Shown one piece after another: positions 27,336-36,278 of a DNA stretch of 64,000 bases. Positions within the stretch are counted from its first letter, which is position 1; each line of letters begins with the position of its first letter. The notes beneath the pieces were generated by a model that saw only the letters and a program-made list of their open reading frames with translations, did not search any database and had not been told where the DNA came from. This DNA is from Solimonas soli DSM 21787 (lineage in GTDB: Bacteria; Pseudomonadota; Gammaproteobacteria; Nevskiales; Nevskiaceae): positions 1-64,000 of the forward strand of contig NZ_AXDW01000007.1 of the NCBI RefSeq assembly GCF_000474945.1. Direction: 5' to 3'. Both the position numbers and the translations under genes were made by a program.

Positions 27336-27391
27336 CGCGCTCAGGTCTTCGGCAGGGTGACGCCGGTCTGGCCCTGGTACTTGCCACCGCG
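27336..27391. repeat. Direct repeat, copy 2: authentic dcd 3' end
   Basis: This is the copy joined to the intact dcd gene; see the matching element at 27181-27236. The 99 bp between the two copies shows no gene. Confidence 0.92.
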
Positions 27392-27904
27392 ATCGCGATA
27401 GCTCGTCTCGCAGACCTCGTCGGATTCGTAGAACAGCATCTGCGCAACGCCTTCGTTGGCGTAGATCTTCGCCGGCAGCGGCGTGGTGTTGCTGAACTCC
27501 AGCGTCACGTGGCCTTCCCATTCGGGTTCGAGCGGCGTGACGTTGACGATGATGCCGCAGCGCGCGTAAGTGCTCTTGCCGAGGCAGACGACCAGCGTCG
27601 AGCGCGGGATGCGGAAGTATTCGACGGTGCGCGCCAGCGCGAACGAGTTCGGCGGGATGATGCAGACATCGGACTTCATGTCGACGAAGGATTTCTCGTC
27701 GAAGTTCTTCGGATCGACGATCGTCGAATTGATGTTGGTGAAGATCTTGAACTCGTTGGCGCAGCGCACGTCATAGCCATAGCTCGAGGTGCCGTAGGAG
27801 ACGATCTTGTGGCCGTCGACGTGCCGCACCTGGCCGGCCTCGAACGGTTCGATCATGCCCTGCGCCGCCATGCGGCGGATCCACTTGTCCGATTTGATGC
27901 TCAC
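27341..27904 (-). CDS. dcd: dCTP deaminase
   Basis: This 187-residue enzyme deaminates dCTP to dUTP, feeding dTMP synthesis. Characteristic segments are [19 protein letters not shown], the catalytic region [30 protein letters not shown] (split here by family knowledge into substrate loop and active Glu), and the C-terminal [15 protein letters not shown] that closes over the site. The start is a GTG at 27904 (VSIKSDKWI), giving the family's normal length; the frame is open far upstream but without dcd homology. Its last 14 codons are duplicated downstream. Confidence 0.97.
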   Translation of the reverse strand: MSIKSDKWIRRMAAQGMIEPFEAGQVRHVDGHKIVSYGTSSYGYDVRCANEFKIFTNINSTIVDPKNFDEKSFVDMKSDVCIIPPNSFALARTVEYFRIPRSTLVVCLGKSTYARCGIIVNVTPLEPEWEGHVTLEFSNTTPLPAKIYANEGVAQMLFYESDEVCETSYRDRGGKYQGQTGVTLPKT

Positions 27905-27972
27905 GCGCGTCTGCCCCGTTGATCGGCGCGCATTGTAGCGGCGCCGGCCGGCCGGCGCGCCGAGGCCGCCGC

Positions 27973-28932
27973 TCAGGACCGGCAGACCGCGCTGTCGGCG
28001 CCGCCGAGTTCCTCCGGCAGCATGCGCCTCGCCTTGAGGCGCGATTGCAGCTGCAGCAGGCAGCCGGGAAAGTTGCTGATCAGGCCGTCGACGCCCATGG
28101 CGCGCAGCGCCTGCAGGTCGGCGGCACGGTCCGCGGTCCATGGCACGACGCCCTTGCCGGCGGCGTGCGCGCGCTCGACGTAGGCGGCATCGACGCCCCG
28201 CTCCGAGTACGAGGGCGCGACGAAGTCGTCGCCGTCGGCGATCGCGCGGTCCAGGGCGAGGCCCGGATTCGGCACGCCGGAGCTCAAGTACAGCGTGCGG
28301 ATGGCGGGATCGAGCGCCTTGACGCGGTTCAGCGCGAACGCGCTGAAGGACTGGATGATGATGCGATCCTTGATGCCGCTGGCCTGCACCAGCGTCACCA
28401 GTGCCGCGGCGTCGCGCGCGGCGTTCAGCACGTCCTTGATCTCGATGGTCACGGTCGGCCGGTAGGCGCCGGTGAGCGAGGCGGCGTAGGCGAACAGTTC
28501 TGCGGCGGTGGGAATCGTCAGGCCCTGGCCGCGTGCCGGATGCGCGGCGGCATCGTCCGGCGATGTCGTGCCCTGGCCGGGCGAGAACCAATAGCCGGCG
28601 TCGCAGGCCTGCAGCTCGGCATGCGTCATGGCGGTGACCGTGCCGCTGCAATCCGTGGTGCGCGTCAGCGTCTGGTCGTGCAGCAGCACGAATACGCCGT
28701 CGGCGGTCTGCCAGGTATCGGTCTCGAAATCGTCGACGCCGAGGCGCGCCGCGTTGCGGTAGGCGAGCATCGTGTTCTCGGGCGCGTAGGCCGCGCCGCC
28801 GCGATGCGCGGAGACATAGGGCCGCGCCAAGGGCGCGGCGCCGTCCGGCATGTTGTCCGAGGTGCTGCAGGCCGCCAGCAGCGACGTGCCCAGCAGCACC
28901 GCCCATCGCGCCCGTCCGTCGCCTTGCCGCAT
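27973..28932 (-). CDS. Glycerophosphodiester phosphodiesterase, lipoprotein
   Basis: This 319-residue GlpQ-type enzyme cleaves glycerophosphodiesters to glycerol-3-phosphate and an alcohol. The start at 28932 gives a lipoprotein signal ([13 protein letters not shown], lipobox LAAC). The TIM-barrel active site shows [15 protein letters not shown] (His-Arg, Glu-Asn) and [15 protein letters not shown], then TIEIKD with the metal Glu. It ends with [10 protein letters not shown], the conserved last barrel strand. It could process products of the phospholipase encoded upstream, but that is inference. Confidence 0.95.
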   Translation of the reverse strand: MRQGDGRARWAVLLGTSLLAACSTSDNMPDGAAPLARPYVSAHRGGAAYAPENTMLAYRNAARLGVDDFETDTWQTADGVFVLLHDQTLTRTTDCSGTVTAMTHAELQACDAGYWFSPGQGTTSPDDAAAHPARGQGLTIPTAAELFAYAASLTGAYRPTVTIEIKDVLNAARDAAALVTLVQASGIKDRIIIQSFSAFALNRVKALDPAIRTLYLSSGVPNPGLALDRAIADGDDFVAPSYSERGVDAAYVERAHAAGKGVVPWTADRAADLQALRAMGVDGLISNFPGCLLQLQSRLKARRMLPEELGGADSAVCRS

Positions 28933-28984
28933 CGTCGCGCCCCTCTGCGAAGGCCGGCACGGATGCGCCGGCGCGCAAAAGCAT

Positions 28985-29269
28985 AGGCCGGACGCATGAT
29001 CGGCGCGTGACGCGTCGCCGCCCCGCCTCAAGCACCGCGGCCTGCTGCGCGGCCTCGATGACCAGCGCCACGTCCTCGCTCGGCAGCAAGCCCTTGCTCA
29101 CGGCGCCTGCGGCGCCGCCGCGACGGGCGGGATTCGCATAGCCGATCGGCGGCTCGCGCCCGGCGCCCGACGAGCTGCCGCCCCACGCCGCCAGGCCCAG
29201 CGCCAGCACCGCGCACAGGCCCAGCCGCGGCTGCCGTTGTGGCCGCGTGGCGGACCGATATCGGTCCAT
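28985..29269 (-). pseudogene. Possible broken lipoprotein gene (lipobox Cys replaced by Trp)
   Basis: From an ATG at 29269 the frame reads [18 protein letters not shown] and then a hydrophobic stretch ending [14 protein letters not shown]. This would be a textbook lipoprotein signal if Trp were Cys (LAAC-GGSSSG). The sequence continues about 65 residues with some helical character ([18 protein letters not shown]), then runs without a stop into the antisense-like shadow of the glycerophosphodiesterase gene. No proper end is visible. The 386-bp stretch 28933-29318 otherwise contains no gene that I can support. Confidence 0.35.
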
Positions 29270-29318
29270 CGTGCCGACATTCCGCGGGCATCGCCGACGC
29301 GCGGCCAGCCGCGCGCCG

Positions 29319-30401
29319 TCAGTCGTCGCTGATTTCGATCGTCGGAAACGCAGCTGCCGGCGTGCCGTAGGCCAGGCGCGCGGCGGCGCGGCGGGCGATG
29401 TCGCGGTAGCGCCGGCTGATGTCCGATTGCGGATCGGCGGCGACCGGCGGGCGGCCGCCGTCCGACTGTTCGCGGATCTTCAGGTCGAGCGGCAGCTGGC
29501 CGAGCAGCTCGACGCCGTACTGCGCCGCCATGCGCGCACCGCCGCCCTCGCCGAAGATCGCTTCGCGATGGCCGCAGCTGGAGCAGACGTGCCAGGCCAT
29601 GTTCTCGACGACGCCGAGGATCGGCACCTCGACGCGACGGAACATCTGCAGTCCCTTCTTGGCGTCGAGCAGGGCGATGTCCTGCGGCGTGGTGACGATC
29701 AGCGCGCCGCTGACCGGGATGCGCTGCGCCAGCGTCAGCTGGATGTCGCCGGTGCCCGGCGGCATGTCGACGACGAGGTAGTCGATGTCGTCCCAGGCCG
29801 TCTCGTTGAGCAGCTGGCCGAGCGCCTGCGTGACCATCGGCCCGCGCCAGATCATCGGCTGGTCCTCGTCGACCAGATAGCCGATCGACATGGTCTGCAG
29901 GCCGAGCGCCGCCACCGGATGCATGCGCTTGCCGTCCGGCGACGTCGGCCGCAGGCCGTCGGCGCCGAGCATGCGCGGCTGGCTGGGGCCGTAGATGTCG
30001 GCATCGAGCAGACCGACGCGCGCGCCTTCGGCGGCGAGCGCGAGCGCGAGATTGACCGACACCGTGCTCTTGCCGACGCCGCCCTTGCCGCTCGCCACGG
30101 CGATGATGTTGCGGATGCCGGGCAGCGGCTGCAGGTTCTTGCGCAGCGCCTGCGCCTCGACGCGCCAGCCGATGGCCAGCTGCACATCGACGCCGAGCGC
30201 GGCGCCGATGTGTTCGGCGAGATCCTGCGCCATCGCGTCGCGAATGCCGGCCGCCGGAAAACCCAGCGTCAGGCGCACGCGAGCCCCGCTGCCGCTCGTC
30301 TCCGCCTCCGTCACCGCGCCGGCCGCGACCAGGCCGCGCCCGATCAGCGGATGGACATAGCCATCGAGGACCGACAGCAGGGCGTCGCGGGAAACGGCCA
30401 T
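29319..30401 (-). CDS. mrp: Mrp/ApbC/NBP35-family iron-sulfur carrier ATPase
   Basis: This 360-residue protein carries and transfers Fe-S clusters. A MIP18-like domain occupies residues 1-95. The P-loop domain has the deviant Walker [33 protein letters not shown], and [16 protein letters not shown] cluster-binding CSSCGH (CxxC) lies near residue 275. The ATG at 30401 has CCGGAG nine bases upstream. Mrp is commonly found close to metG, as here. Confidence 0.96.
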   Translation of the reverse strand: MAVSRDALLSVLDGYVHPLIGRGLVAAGAVTEAETSGSGARVRLTLGFPAAGIRDAMAQDLAEHIGAALGVDVQLAIGWRVEAQALRKNLQPLPGIRNIIAVASGKGGVGKSTVSVNLALALAAEGARVGLLDADIYGPSQPRMLGADGLRPTSPDGKRMHPVAALGLQTMSIGYLVDEDQPMIWRGPMVTQALGQLLNETAWDDIDYLVVDMPPGTGDIQLTLAQRIPVSGALIVTTPQDIALLDAKKGLQMFRRVEVPILGVVENMAWHVCSSCGHREAIFGEGGGARMAAQYGVELLGQLPLDLKIREQSDGGRPPVAADPQSDISRRYRDIARRAAARLAYGTPAAAFPTIEISDD

Positions 30402-30583
30402 GGGCAACTCCGGATGCGAGGCGCGCGCGGCGCGCCGGAAATACGGGGCGCGCAGTCTACACCCCGGGGCCGCGCCGGCCGTATCCGCCGATCATGCCCC
30501 TGCCGCGCGCCGCGACGAGCATCGGCGCCCGGCGCGTGGCGTAGGATGAGGCCCTCAGCAGCGCCGATACCAGGGGGTCCGCG

Positions 30584-30931
30584 ATGAACACCGATGTTTC
30601 CACCGCTCCGAGCAAGGACGACTGCAACCTGGCGATGCTCGCGCATCTGCTCGGCATCTTCACCGGCTTCATCGGCGCCCTGATCATCTGGATTCTGAAG
30701 AAGGACAGCCCTTCGGGCTTCGTCGCCGGCGAGGCGAAGGAGGCGCTGAACTTCCAGATCACGCTGCTGATCGGCTGGGTGATCGCCGGCATCCTCAGCG
30801 CCGCCCTGATCGGCATGCTGCTGTTTCCGATCCTGCTGATCGGCAACATCGTGCTCTGCATCCTCGGCGCGCTCGCCGCCGCGCGGGGCACGCCGCACCG
30901 CTACCCCTTCACCATCCGTCTGCTGCAATAG
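30584..30931 (+). CDS. DUF4870 (Tic20-like) small membrane protein
   Basis: This 115-residue protein has three hydrophobic segments (LAMLAHLLGIFTGFIGALII, ITLLIGWVIAGILSAALIGM, ILLIGNIVLCILGALAAA). The family signature SGFVAGEAKEALNFQIT precedes the second segment. DUF4870 proteins are inner-membrane proteins of unknown function. AGGGGG lies seven bases before the ATG. It is tail-to-tail with the subtilase gene across a shared terminator. Confidence 0.92.
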   Translation: MNTDVSTAPSKDDCNLAMLAHLLGIFTGFIGALIIWILKKDSPSGFVAGEAKEALNFQITLLIGWVIAGILSAALIGMLLFPILLIGNIVLCILGALAAARGTPHRYPFTIRLLQ

Positions 30932-30940
30932 GCCCCAAAA

Positions 30941-30961
30941 AGCCGGGCGCGAGGCCCGGCT
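30941..30961. terminator. Bidirectional terminator
   Basis: AGCCGGGC and GCCCGGCT pair around a five-base loop. The plus strand is followed by CTTTC and preceded by AAAAA, so it can serve both converging genes (DUF4870 and the subtilase). Confidence 0.85.
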
Positions 30962-30979
30962 CTTTCGATGCCGCCTGCC

Positions 30980-32191
30980 TCAGTGCTGCACGTAGAGCAG
31001 CGCGTTGGGCGAGCCGCTGCCGACGTTGGCGAGCGCGTCGAGCGTCGCCGCGCCGAGCAGTTCGTCGGTGACCTCGGCCGGCGTATAGCCGGGATGCGCG
31101 CCGAGCACCAGCGCGGCGGCGCCGGTCACGTGCGGCGTCGCCATCGACGTGCCGCTGCTGGTGTTGGTTGCCGTGTTGCTCGTGTACCAGGCCGAGGTGA
31201 TGTTGGTGCCGGGCGCGAACAGATCGACGCAGGCGCCGTAGTTCGAATAGCTGGTGTCGCGTGAATCGGCGCTGGTCGTGGCGCCGACCGTGATGGCGTC
31301 CGGCACCTGGTTCGGCGAGCCGCTGCAGGCGTCGGCGTTGTCGTTGCCGGCGGCGACCGCGAAAGTCACGCCCTGCACGATGGCGTTGTGCACGGCGTCG
31401 TCGAGCGCCGCCGAATCGCCGCCGCCGAGCGACATGTTGGCGACCGCCGGCCGGATGCGGTGCGCCGCCACCCAGTCGACGCCGGCGATCACGCCCGAGG
31501 TCGAGCCGCTGCCGTTGCAGCCGAGCACGCGCACCGAGTGGATCGTCGCCTTCCTGGCGACGCCGTAGGTGGTACCGACCGCGGTGCCGGCGACGTGCGT
31601 GCCGTGACCGTTGCAGTCCGTGGTATTGGCCGGATCGGTCTTGCAGCCGACGCCGAGCAGGTTGCAGAGCAGGCCACCCTGGTTCGGCGCGAAGTTCTGG
31701 CCGGCGGCGACGCGGCCCGTGAACTCGGTGTGCGTGGCGTTGAGGCCGGTGTCGATGACGTAGACGTGCACGCCCTGCCCGCCCTGGTCCGGATACTGAT
31801 AGAGCCCGTCGAGCGGCAGCGCCGCCTGGTCGACGCGGTCGAGACCCCAGGTCGCGCCGCTCTGCGTGGCGGTCGCCGTCATCACCTGATCCTGCTCGAC
31901 GCGCTTGACGCCGGGCAGCGTCGCCAGCATCGCCGCCTGGTTCGGTGACATGCGGGCGCTGAAGCCGAGCAGCGCGTGTTCGTACTGCGCCAGCACCTGA
32001 CCACCGCCGACCTGCGCGAGCAGGTTCTGCACGCGCTGGCCGAGCGCGGGGCCGCGCGCCGTCGGCGCGGCGGCGTCGAACTGCACGATGTATTGATTGG
32101 CGATCGGCTGGCCGGCTTGCGCCGCGCCGACACCCAGCAGCAATGCAGCACCCGCCAGCAGCCGGCGGCCCAGACCTGTCTTGCGTTTCAT
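30980..32191 (-). CDS. Secreted subtilisin-like serine protease (S8, proteinase K type)
   Basis: This 403-residue exoenzyme has a signal peptide (residues 1-26), an I9 inhibitor propeptide (about 30-108, YIVQFDAAAP to VKRVEQDQV) and a peptidase S8 domain. The catalytic triad is visible: D147 (VYVIDTGLNATH), H196 (NGHGTHVAGT) and S349 (GTSMATPHV). Cys residues in CNLLGVGC, DC and LGC suggest disulfides, as in the proteinase K subgroup. There is no C-terminal P-domain. It would autoprocess and act outside the cell or in the periplasm. Confidence 0.96.
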   Translation of the reverse strand: MKRKTGLGRRLLAGAALLLGVGAAQAGQPIANQYIVQFDAAAPTARGPALGQRVQNLLAQVGGGQVLAQYEHALLGFSARMSPNQAAMLATLPGVKRVEQDQVMTATATQSGATWGLDRVDQAALPLDGLYQYPDQGGQGVHVYVIDTGLNATHTEFTGRVAAGQNFAPNQGGLLCNLLGVGCKTDPANTTDCNGHGTHVAGTAVGTTYGVARKATIHSVRVLGCNGSGSTSGVIAGVDWVAAHRIRPAVANMSLGGGDSAALDDAVHNAIVQGVTFAVAAGNDNADACSGSPNQVPDAITVGATTSADSRDTSYSNYGACVDLFAPGTNITSAWYTSNTATNTSSGTSMATPHVTGAAALVLGAHPGYTPAEVTDELLGAATLDALANVGSGSPNALLYVQH

Positions 32192-32304
32192 GCGTCTTCC
32201 CCTGTTGATGACGTCTGCGACGCCCGTCCTTGCGACGGACGCCCTCCTCGGCCCTGATCATGCGCGACACCGGGTGCCGCGTTTTACCCCGGAGCCTGCG
32301 TGGC

Positions 32305-32332
32305 AAAAGAAAGGCGGACCGCGAGGCCCGCC
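32305..32332 (-). terminator. Terminator of the small secreted protein gene at 32384
   Basis: GGCGGGCC/GGTCCGCC stem (one mismatch) around TCGC on the minus strand, followed by TTTCTTTT. It lies 50 bp beyond the stop at 32384. Confidence 0.75.
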
Positions 32333-32383
32333 GGAGGCTTGATCAAGCAGTAACGCTTTCGGGAGCGCCGTCCATGACGCTCC

Positions 32384-32806
32384 TCATTCTGTCTGCATTC
32401 CATCGTCGCGATCGGCGGACGGCAGGTCCGGCCGCCCGTCTTCATGATCGTCGCCCGCGCCGCGCTTGCCGGCGTGCGTCGCATCGTGGCGGTACGGCGT
32501 CCAGCGATGCCGCCGATAGCCGTCCGTCACTGCCTTCTGCTGTTCGTACGGACGCTCGGCGTCGAGATAGACGTTGTAGCCGTCGTGCGTGTACTGCTGC
32601 AGCAGCATCGGCAGCGCGGCGCCCTGCGACCAGCCATCGCCCTCGCGCCAGAACCAAAGCTGCGCCTCGGGGGCGTAGTAGATCTGCTTCTTCGGGTAGT
32701 AGATGTAGCGGTGCTGGCCCCGTGCCGCATGGCCGGGCTGCGCCTGTCCGCTCATCGGCATCAGCAGCGCCAATCCCAGCGCGGCGGCGAGCAAGGGACG
32801 GGTCAT
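32384..32806 (-). CDS. Secreted hypothetical protein with YYPxxxIYY motif
   Basis: This 140-residue protein has a signal peptide (MTRPLLAAALGLALLMPMSGQAQ). The mature start is Tyr-rich: YIYYPKKQIYYAPEAQLWFW, a pattern in small exported proteins of Proteobacteria, usually of unknown function. The rest is polar with a charged tail (HDATHAGKRGAGDDHEDGRPD). The open frame extends upstream antisense to metG; only this part is credible because of the signal peptide. Confidence 0.78.
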   Translation of the reverse strand: MTRPLLAAALGLALLMPMSGQAQPGHAARGQHRYIYYPKKQIYYAPEAQLWFWREGDGWSQGAALPMLLQQYTHDGYNVYLDAERPYEQQKAVTDGYRRHRWTPYRHDATHAGKRGAGDDHEDGRPDLPSADRDDGMQTE

Positions 32807-32947
32807 GCGGCGGTCTTGTTCATGCGTCGGGCGAGGCTGAAGCCGCGGCGCTGAATCGCACCTGAACCCGCCCGGCGCGCCACGGGGCCGCGCACGGCGA
32901 CGTGCGATAATCGCCGCCCGCTCCGCCGCCCCGCCACGACGCTCCTC

Positions 32948-35110
32948 ATGGCCCGCCAGATCCTCGTCACCAATGCCCTGCCCTACGCCAACGGCCCGAT
33001 CCACCTCGGCCACATGGTGGGCTACATCCAGGCCGACATCTGGGTGCGCTTCCAGCGCCTGCAGGGCAATACCGCGCACTACGTCTGCGCCGACGACGCG
33101 CACGGCACGCCGATCATGCTGGCCGCCGAAAAGGCCGGCATTCCGCCGGAAGTCTTCATCGCCGAGATCAAGCTGCAGCACGAGCGCGATTTCGCCGACT
33201 TCCTGGTCGCCTTCGACCACTATCACTCCACGCATTCGGAAGAGAACCGCCTGCTCTGCGAGCTGATCTACACGCGCCTGCGCGCCGGCTCGCCGATCGC
33301 CGCCGAACGCGCGGCCATGCCGCCGGCGATCGCCAGCCGCTCGATCCAGCAACTCTACGATCCGGTCAAGGACATGTTCCTGCCGGACCGCTACATCAAG
33401 GGCGAGTGCCCGCGCTGCGGCACGCCCGACCAGTACGGCGACAACTGCGAGAACTGTGGCGCGGCCTATTCGCCGACCGACCTGAAGAACCCGAAGTCCG
33501 TGGTCTCCGGCGCGACGCCGGTGCTGAAGGATTCGGAGCACTACTTCTTCGAGCTGCCGAAGTACCAGGCCTTCCTCGAACAATGGCTCGAAGGCGAGGT
33601 TGCGCATGCCTCGGTCAAGGCCAAGCTCAAGGAGTGGTTCGCCTCCGGCCTCAAGGACTGGGACATCTCGCGCGACGCGCCGTACTTCGGCTTCGCGATT
33701 CCCGGCGCGGCCGGCAAGTTCTTCTACGTCTGGCTCGACGCGCCGATCGGCTACATGGCCTCGTTCAAGGCCTACTGCGAGACGCTCGCCGCCGCGCAGA
33801 ACCGCGAAGCGGCGGAAGTCTTCGCCGAGTTCTGGGACCCGCAGCCGAGCAAGGCCGCCGAGCGCAGCACCGACACCAGCGGCGCCTGGCCGCTGCCGAC
33901 CGAGCTGCACCACTTCATCGGCAAGGACATCGTCAATTTCCACGGCCTGTTCTGGCCGGCGATGCTGCACGGTGCGGGCTTCCGCACGCCGACGGCGCTG
34001 CACGTCAACGGCTATCTGACCATCGACGGCGCCAAGATGAGCAAGAGCCGCGGCACCTTCATCAAGGCGCGCACGTATCTCAATCACCTGAACCCGGAAT
34101 ACCTGCGCTATTACTTCGCCGCCAAGCTCGGCAGCGGCGTGGACGATCTCGATCTCAACCTCACCGACTTCAGCAATCGCGTCAACAGCGATCTGGTCGG
34201 CAAGTACGTCAACATCGCCAGCCGCTGCGCCGGCTTCATCGAGAAACTGTTCGACGGCCATCTCGCGGTGGCGATGCACGACCGCACGCTGTTCGAGGAC
34301 TTCGCGTCGGAAGCCGACAATCTGCGCGAGCTCTACGAAGCCGGCGATTTCGCCGGCGCGCTGCGCGAGATCATGCTGATGGCCGACGACGCCAATGCCG
34401 AGATCCAGAAGCTCGCGCCCTGGGCGATGGCCAGGGACGAGGCGCGCCGCGAGGAGCTGCATCAGGTCTGCACCACTTTCCTCAACCTGTTCCGTCAGCT
34501 GACGGTCTATCTGAAGCCGGTACTGCCGCGCATCGCCGCGCAGGTCGAGGCATTCTTCAACGTTGCGCCGTTCGTGTGGAGCGACGCCAGGAAGCCTCTG
34601 CTCGGCCAGCAGATCCAGCCGTATGCGCCGCTGATCACGCGCATCGAGCCGAAGGCCATCGAAGCGATGCTCGCCGAGGAGCGCGCCAGCGCGCCGCCGG
34701 AAGCGCCGAAGCCGGCTGCTGCTGCTGCGCCAGCGAAGAAGGCCACAGCGAAGCCCGCCGAGGCACCGGAAGCGGCGCCGGCGACGATCGGCATCGAGGA
34801 TTTCGGCAAGGTCGATCTGCGCATCGCGCGCATCGCCTCGGCCGAGCACGTCGAAGGCGCCGACAAGCTGCTGCGCCTGCAGCTCGATCTCGGCCCGCTC
34901 GGCACGCGCCAGGTGTTCGCCGGCATCAAGGCCGCGTATGCGCCGGAGACGCTGGTCGGCCGCCTGACGATGTGCGTCGCCAATCTGGCGCCGCGCAAGA
35001 TGAAGTTCGGCATGTCCGAAGGCATGGTGCTCGCCGCCAGCGACGAGCGCGGCGGCCCGTTCCTGCTCGCGCCGGATGCCGGCGCCGAACCCGGGATGAA
35101 GGTGAAGTAA
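32948..35110 (+). CDS. metG: Methionyl-tRNA synthetase
   Basis: This 720-residue class I synthetase charges tRNA-Met. It has the HIGH-equivalent motif in [20 protein letters not shown], the zinc knuckle [23 protein letters not shown] ([14 protein letters not shown]) and the anticodon-binding helical domain. An Ala/Pro/Lys-rich linker (about residues 580-615) joins the C-terminal EMAP-II-like tRNA-binding domain ([17 protein letters not shown]). This is the long, dimeric bacterial form. It is followed at 7 bp by the ferredoxin gene. Confidence 0.98.
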   Translation: MARQILVTNALPYANGPIHLGHMVGYIQADIWVRFQRLQGNTAHYVCADDAHGTPIMLAAEKAGIPPEVFIAEIKLQHERDFADFLVAFDHYHSTHSEENRLLCELIYTRLRAGSPIAAERAAMPPAIASRSIQQLYDPVKDMFLPDRYIKGECPRCGTPDQYGDNCENCGAAYSPTDLKNPKSVVSGATPVLKDSEHYFFELPKYQAFLEQWLEGEVAHASVKAKLKEWFASGLKDWDISRDAPYFGFAIPGAAGKFFYVWLDAPIGYMASFKAYCETLAAAQNREAAEVFAEFWDPQPSKAAERSTDTSGAWPLPTELHHFIGKDIVNFHGLFWPAMLHGAGFRTPTALHVNGYLTIDGAKMSKSRGTFIKARTYLNHLNPEYLRYYFAAKLGSGVDDLDLNLTDFSNRVNSDLVGKYVNIASRCAGFIEKLFDGHLAVAMHDRTLFEDFASEADNLRELYEAGDFAGALREIMLMADDANAEIQKLAPWAMARDEARREELHQVCTTFLNLFRQLTVYLKPVLPRIAAQVEAFFNVAPFVWSDARKPLLGQQIQPYAPLITRIEPKAIEAMLAEERASAPPEAPKPAAAAAPAKKATAKPAEAPEAAPATIGIEDFGKVDLRIARIASAEHVEGADKLLRLQLDLGPLGTRQVFAGIKAAYAPETLVGRLTMCVANLAPRKMKFGMSEGMVLAASDERGGPFLLAPDAGAEPGMKVK

Positions 35111-35117
35111 GGCGACG

Positions 35118-35531
35118 ATGGCGTACCGCGTCGCATGGATCGACGAGGCGCGCTGCATCGGCTGCGCGAAATGCCTCGTCGTTTGTCCGACCGACGCCAT
35201 CGTCGGGGCCGAGCGCTACCTGCACACCGTCATCAGCCGGGAGTGCATCGGCTGCGAACAATGCCTGCCGCCCTGCCCGGTCGACTGCATCGAGTTGCAC
35301 GCCGTGGAGCAGAAGCCGTTCGACGATGCCGTCGCGCGTCAGCGCGTGAAGGCGCGCAAGCTGCGCCTCAGGCGCCGCGACGATGAACGCGAGGCCGAGC
35401 GCGAACGGCGCAAGGCGATGCTGAAGGCGCGCGCCGCCGCGGCCGATCCGAGCGAGGCGCCGCAGGCGCCCGATCCACTGGCGCGTGCGCTCGCTGCCGC
35501 GCGTGCGCGCCGCGACCGGATGCCAGACTGA
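35118..35531 (+). CDS. RnfB-like double 4Fe-4S ferredoxin
   Basis: This 137-residue protein has two 4Fe-4S motifs, [15 protein letters not shown] and [15 protein letters not shown], followed by a basic/acidic helical tail. It matches the ferredoxin part of RnfB but lacks the N-terminal membrane anchor and the Fe-S domain before it. No other rnf genes are adjacent. The metG-rnfB-nth order recurs in Xanthomonadales-like genomes by general knowledge. It could serve as electron donor to Nth or others; partner unknown. Confidence 0.92.
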   Translation: MAYRVAWIDEARCIGCAKCLVVCPTDAIVGAERYLHTVISRECIGCEQCLPPCPVDCIELHAVEQKPFDDAVARQRVKARKLRLRRRDDEREAERERRKAMLKARAAAADPSEAPQAPDPLARALAAARARRDRMPD

Positions 35532-35562
35532 AGCGCGACACCATCGCGCCATTCCCGCCCGC

Positions 35563-36216
35563 ATGAATCCCGCCAAACGCCACGAGATCTTCCGCCGCCT
35601 GCGTGAGCACAATCCGGCGCCGACCACCGAGCTGCGCTACACGACGCCGTTCGAGCTGCTGATCGCCGTCGTGCTGTCGGCGCAGGCCACCGACGTCGGC
35701 GTCAACAAGGCGACGGCGAAGCTGTTCCCGGTCGCCAACACGCCGGACGCGATTCTCGCGCTCGGCGAGGCGGGGCTGCGCGAGTACATCAAGACCATCG
35801 GCCTGTATCAGACCAAGGCGAAGAACGTCATCGGCCTGTGCCGGCAGCTGATCGAGCGGCACGGCGGCGAGGTGCCGCGTGACCGGCAAGCGCTCGAAGC
35901 CCTGCCCGGCGTCGGCCGCAAGACGGCGAACGTGGTCCTCAACACCGCGTTCGGCGAGGCGACCATCGCCGTCGATACGCACATCTTCCGAGTCGCCAAC
36001 CGCACCGGCATCGCGCCGGGCAAGAACGTGCGGCAGGTCGAGGACAAGCTGCTGAAGGTGGTGCCGGAAGAATTCAGGCGCGACGCGCACCACTGGCTGA
36101 TCCTGCATGGCCGCTACGTCTGCAAGGCGCGCAAGCCGGAATGCGGGCGCTGCGCGATCGTCGACCTGTGCGAGTTCAAGGCGAAGACGCCGTTCGACAC
36201 GGCGCCGGTGCGTTAG
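35563..36216 (+). CDS. nth: Endonuclease III
   Basis: This 217-residue DNA glycosylase/AP lyase removes oxidised pyrimidines. The helix-hairpin-helix LPGVGRKTANVVL carries the catalytic Lys, followed by AVDTHIFRVANR with the catalytic Asp. The C-terminal cluster CKARKPECGRCAIVDLC binds 4Fe-4S. The start at 35563 (MNPAKRHEIF) matches the family; the open frame upstream overlaps rnfB. Confidence 0.97.
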   Translation: MNPAKRHEIFRRLREHNPAPTTELRYTTPFELLIAVVLSAQATDVGVNKATAKLFPVANTPDAILALGEAGLREYIKTIGLYQTKAKNVIGLCRQLIERHGGEVPRDRQALEALPGVGRKTANVVLNTAFGEATIAVDTHIFRVANRTGIAPGKNVRQVEDKLLKVVPEEFRRDAHHWLILHGRYVCKARKPECGRCAIVDLCEFKAKTPFDTAPVR

Positions 36217-36233
36217 CGAGCCGGCCGTGAACT

Positions 36234-36259
36234 CCCTCTCCCCGCCTGCGGGGAGAGGG
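36234..36259. repeat. Perfect 12-bp palindrome between converging genes
   Basis: CCCTCTCCCCGC and GCGGGGAGAGGG around CT. No T-run follows. This is a widespread type of extragenic palindrome in GC-rich Proteobacteria and may help end both nth and the TonB receptor transcripts. Related to the hairpin at 9583-9616. Confidence 0.75.
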
Positions 36260-36278
36260 AATCATGCCCGCGCGTGCT

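Noticed and set aside
32807..35200. Long minus-strand frame antisense to metG, in frame with the small secreted gene
   Set aside because: metG is certain on the plus strand; only the final 140 codons, with a signal peptide, are kept as a gene.
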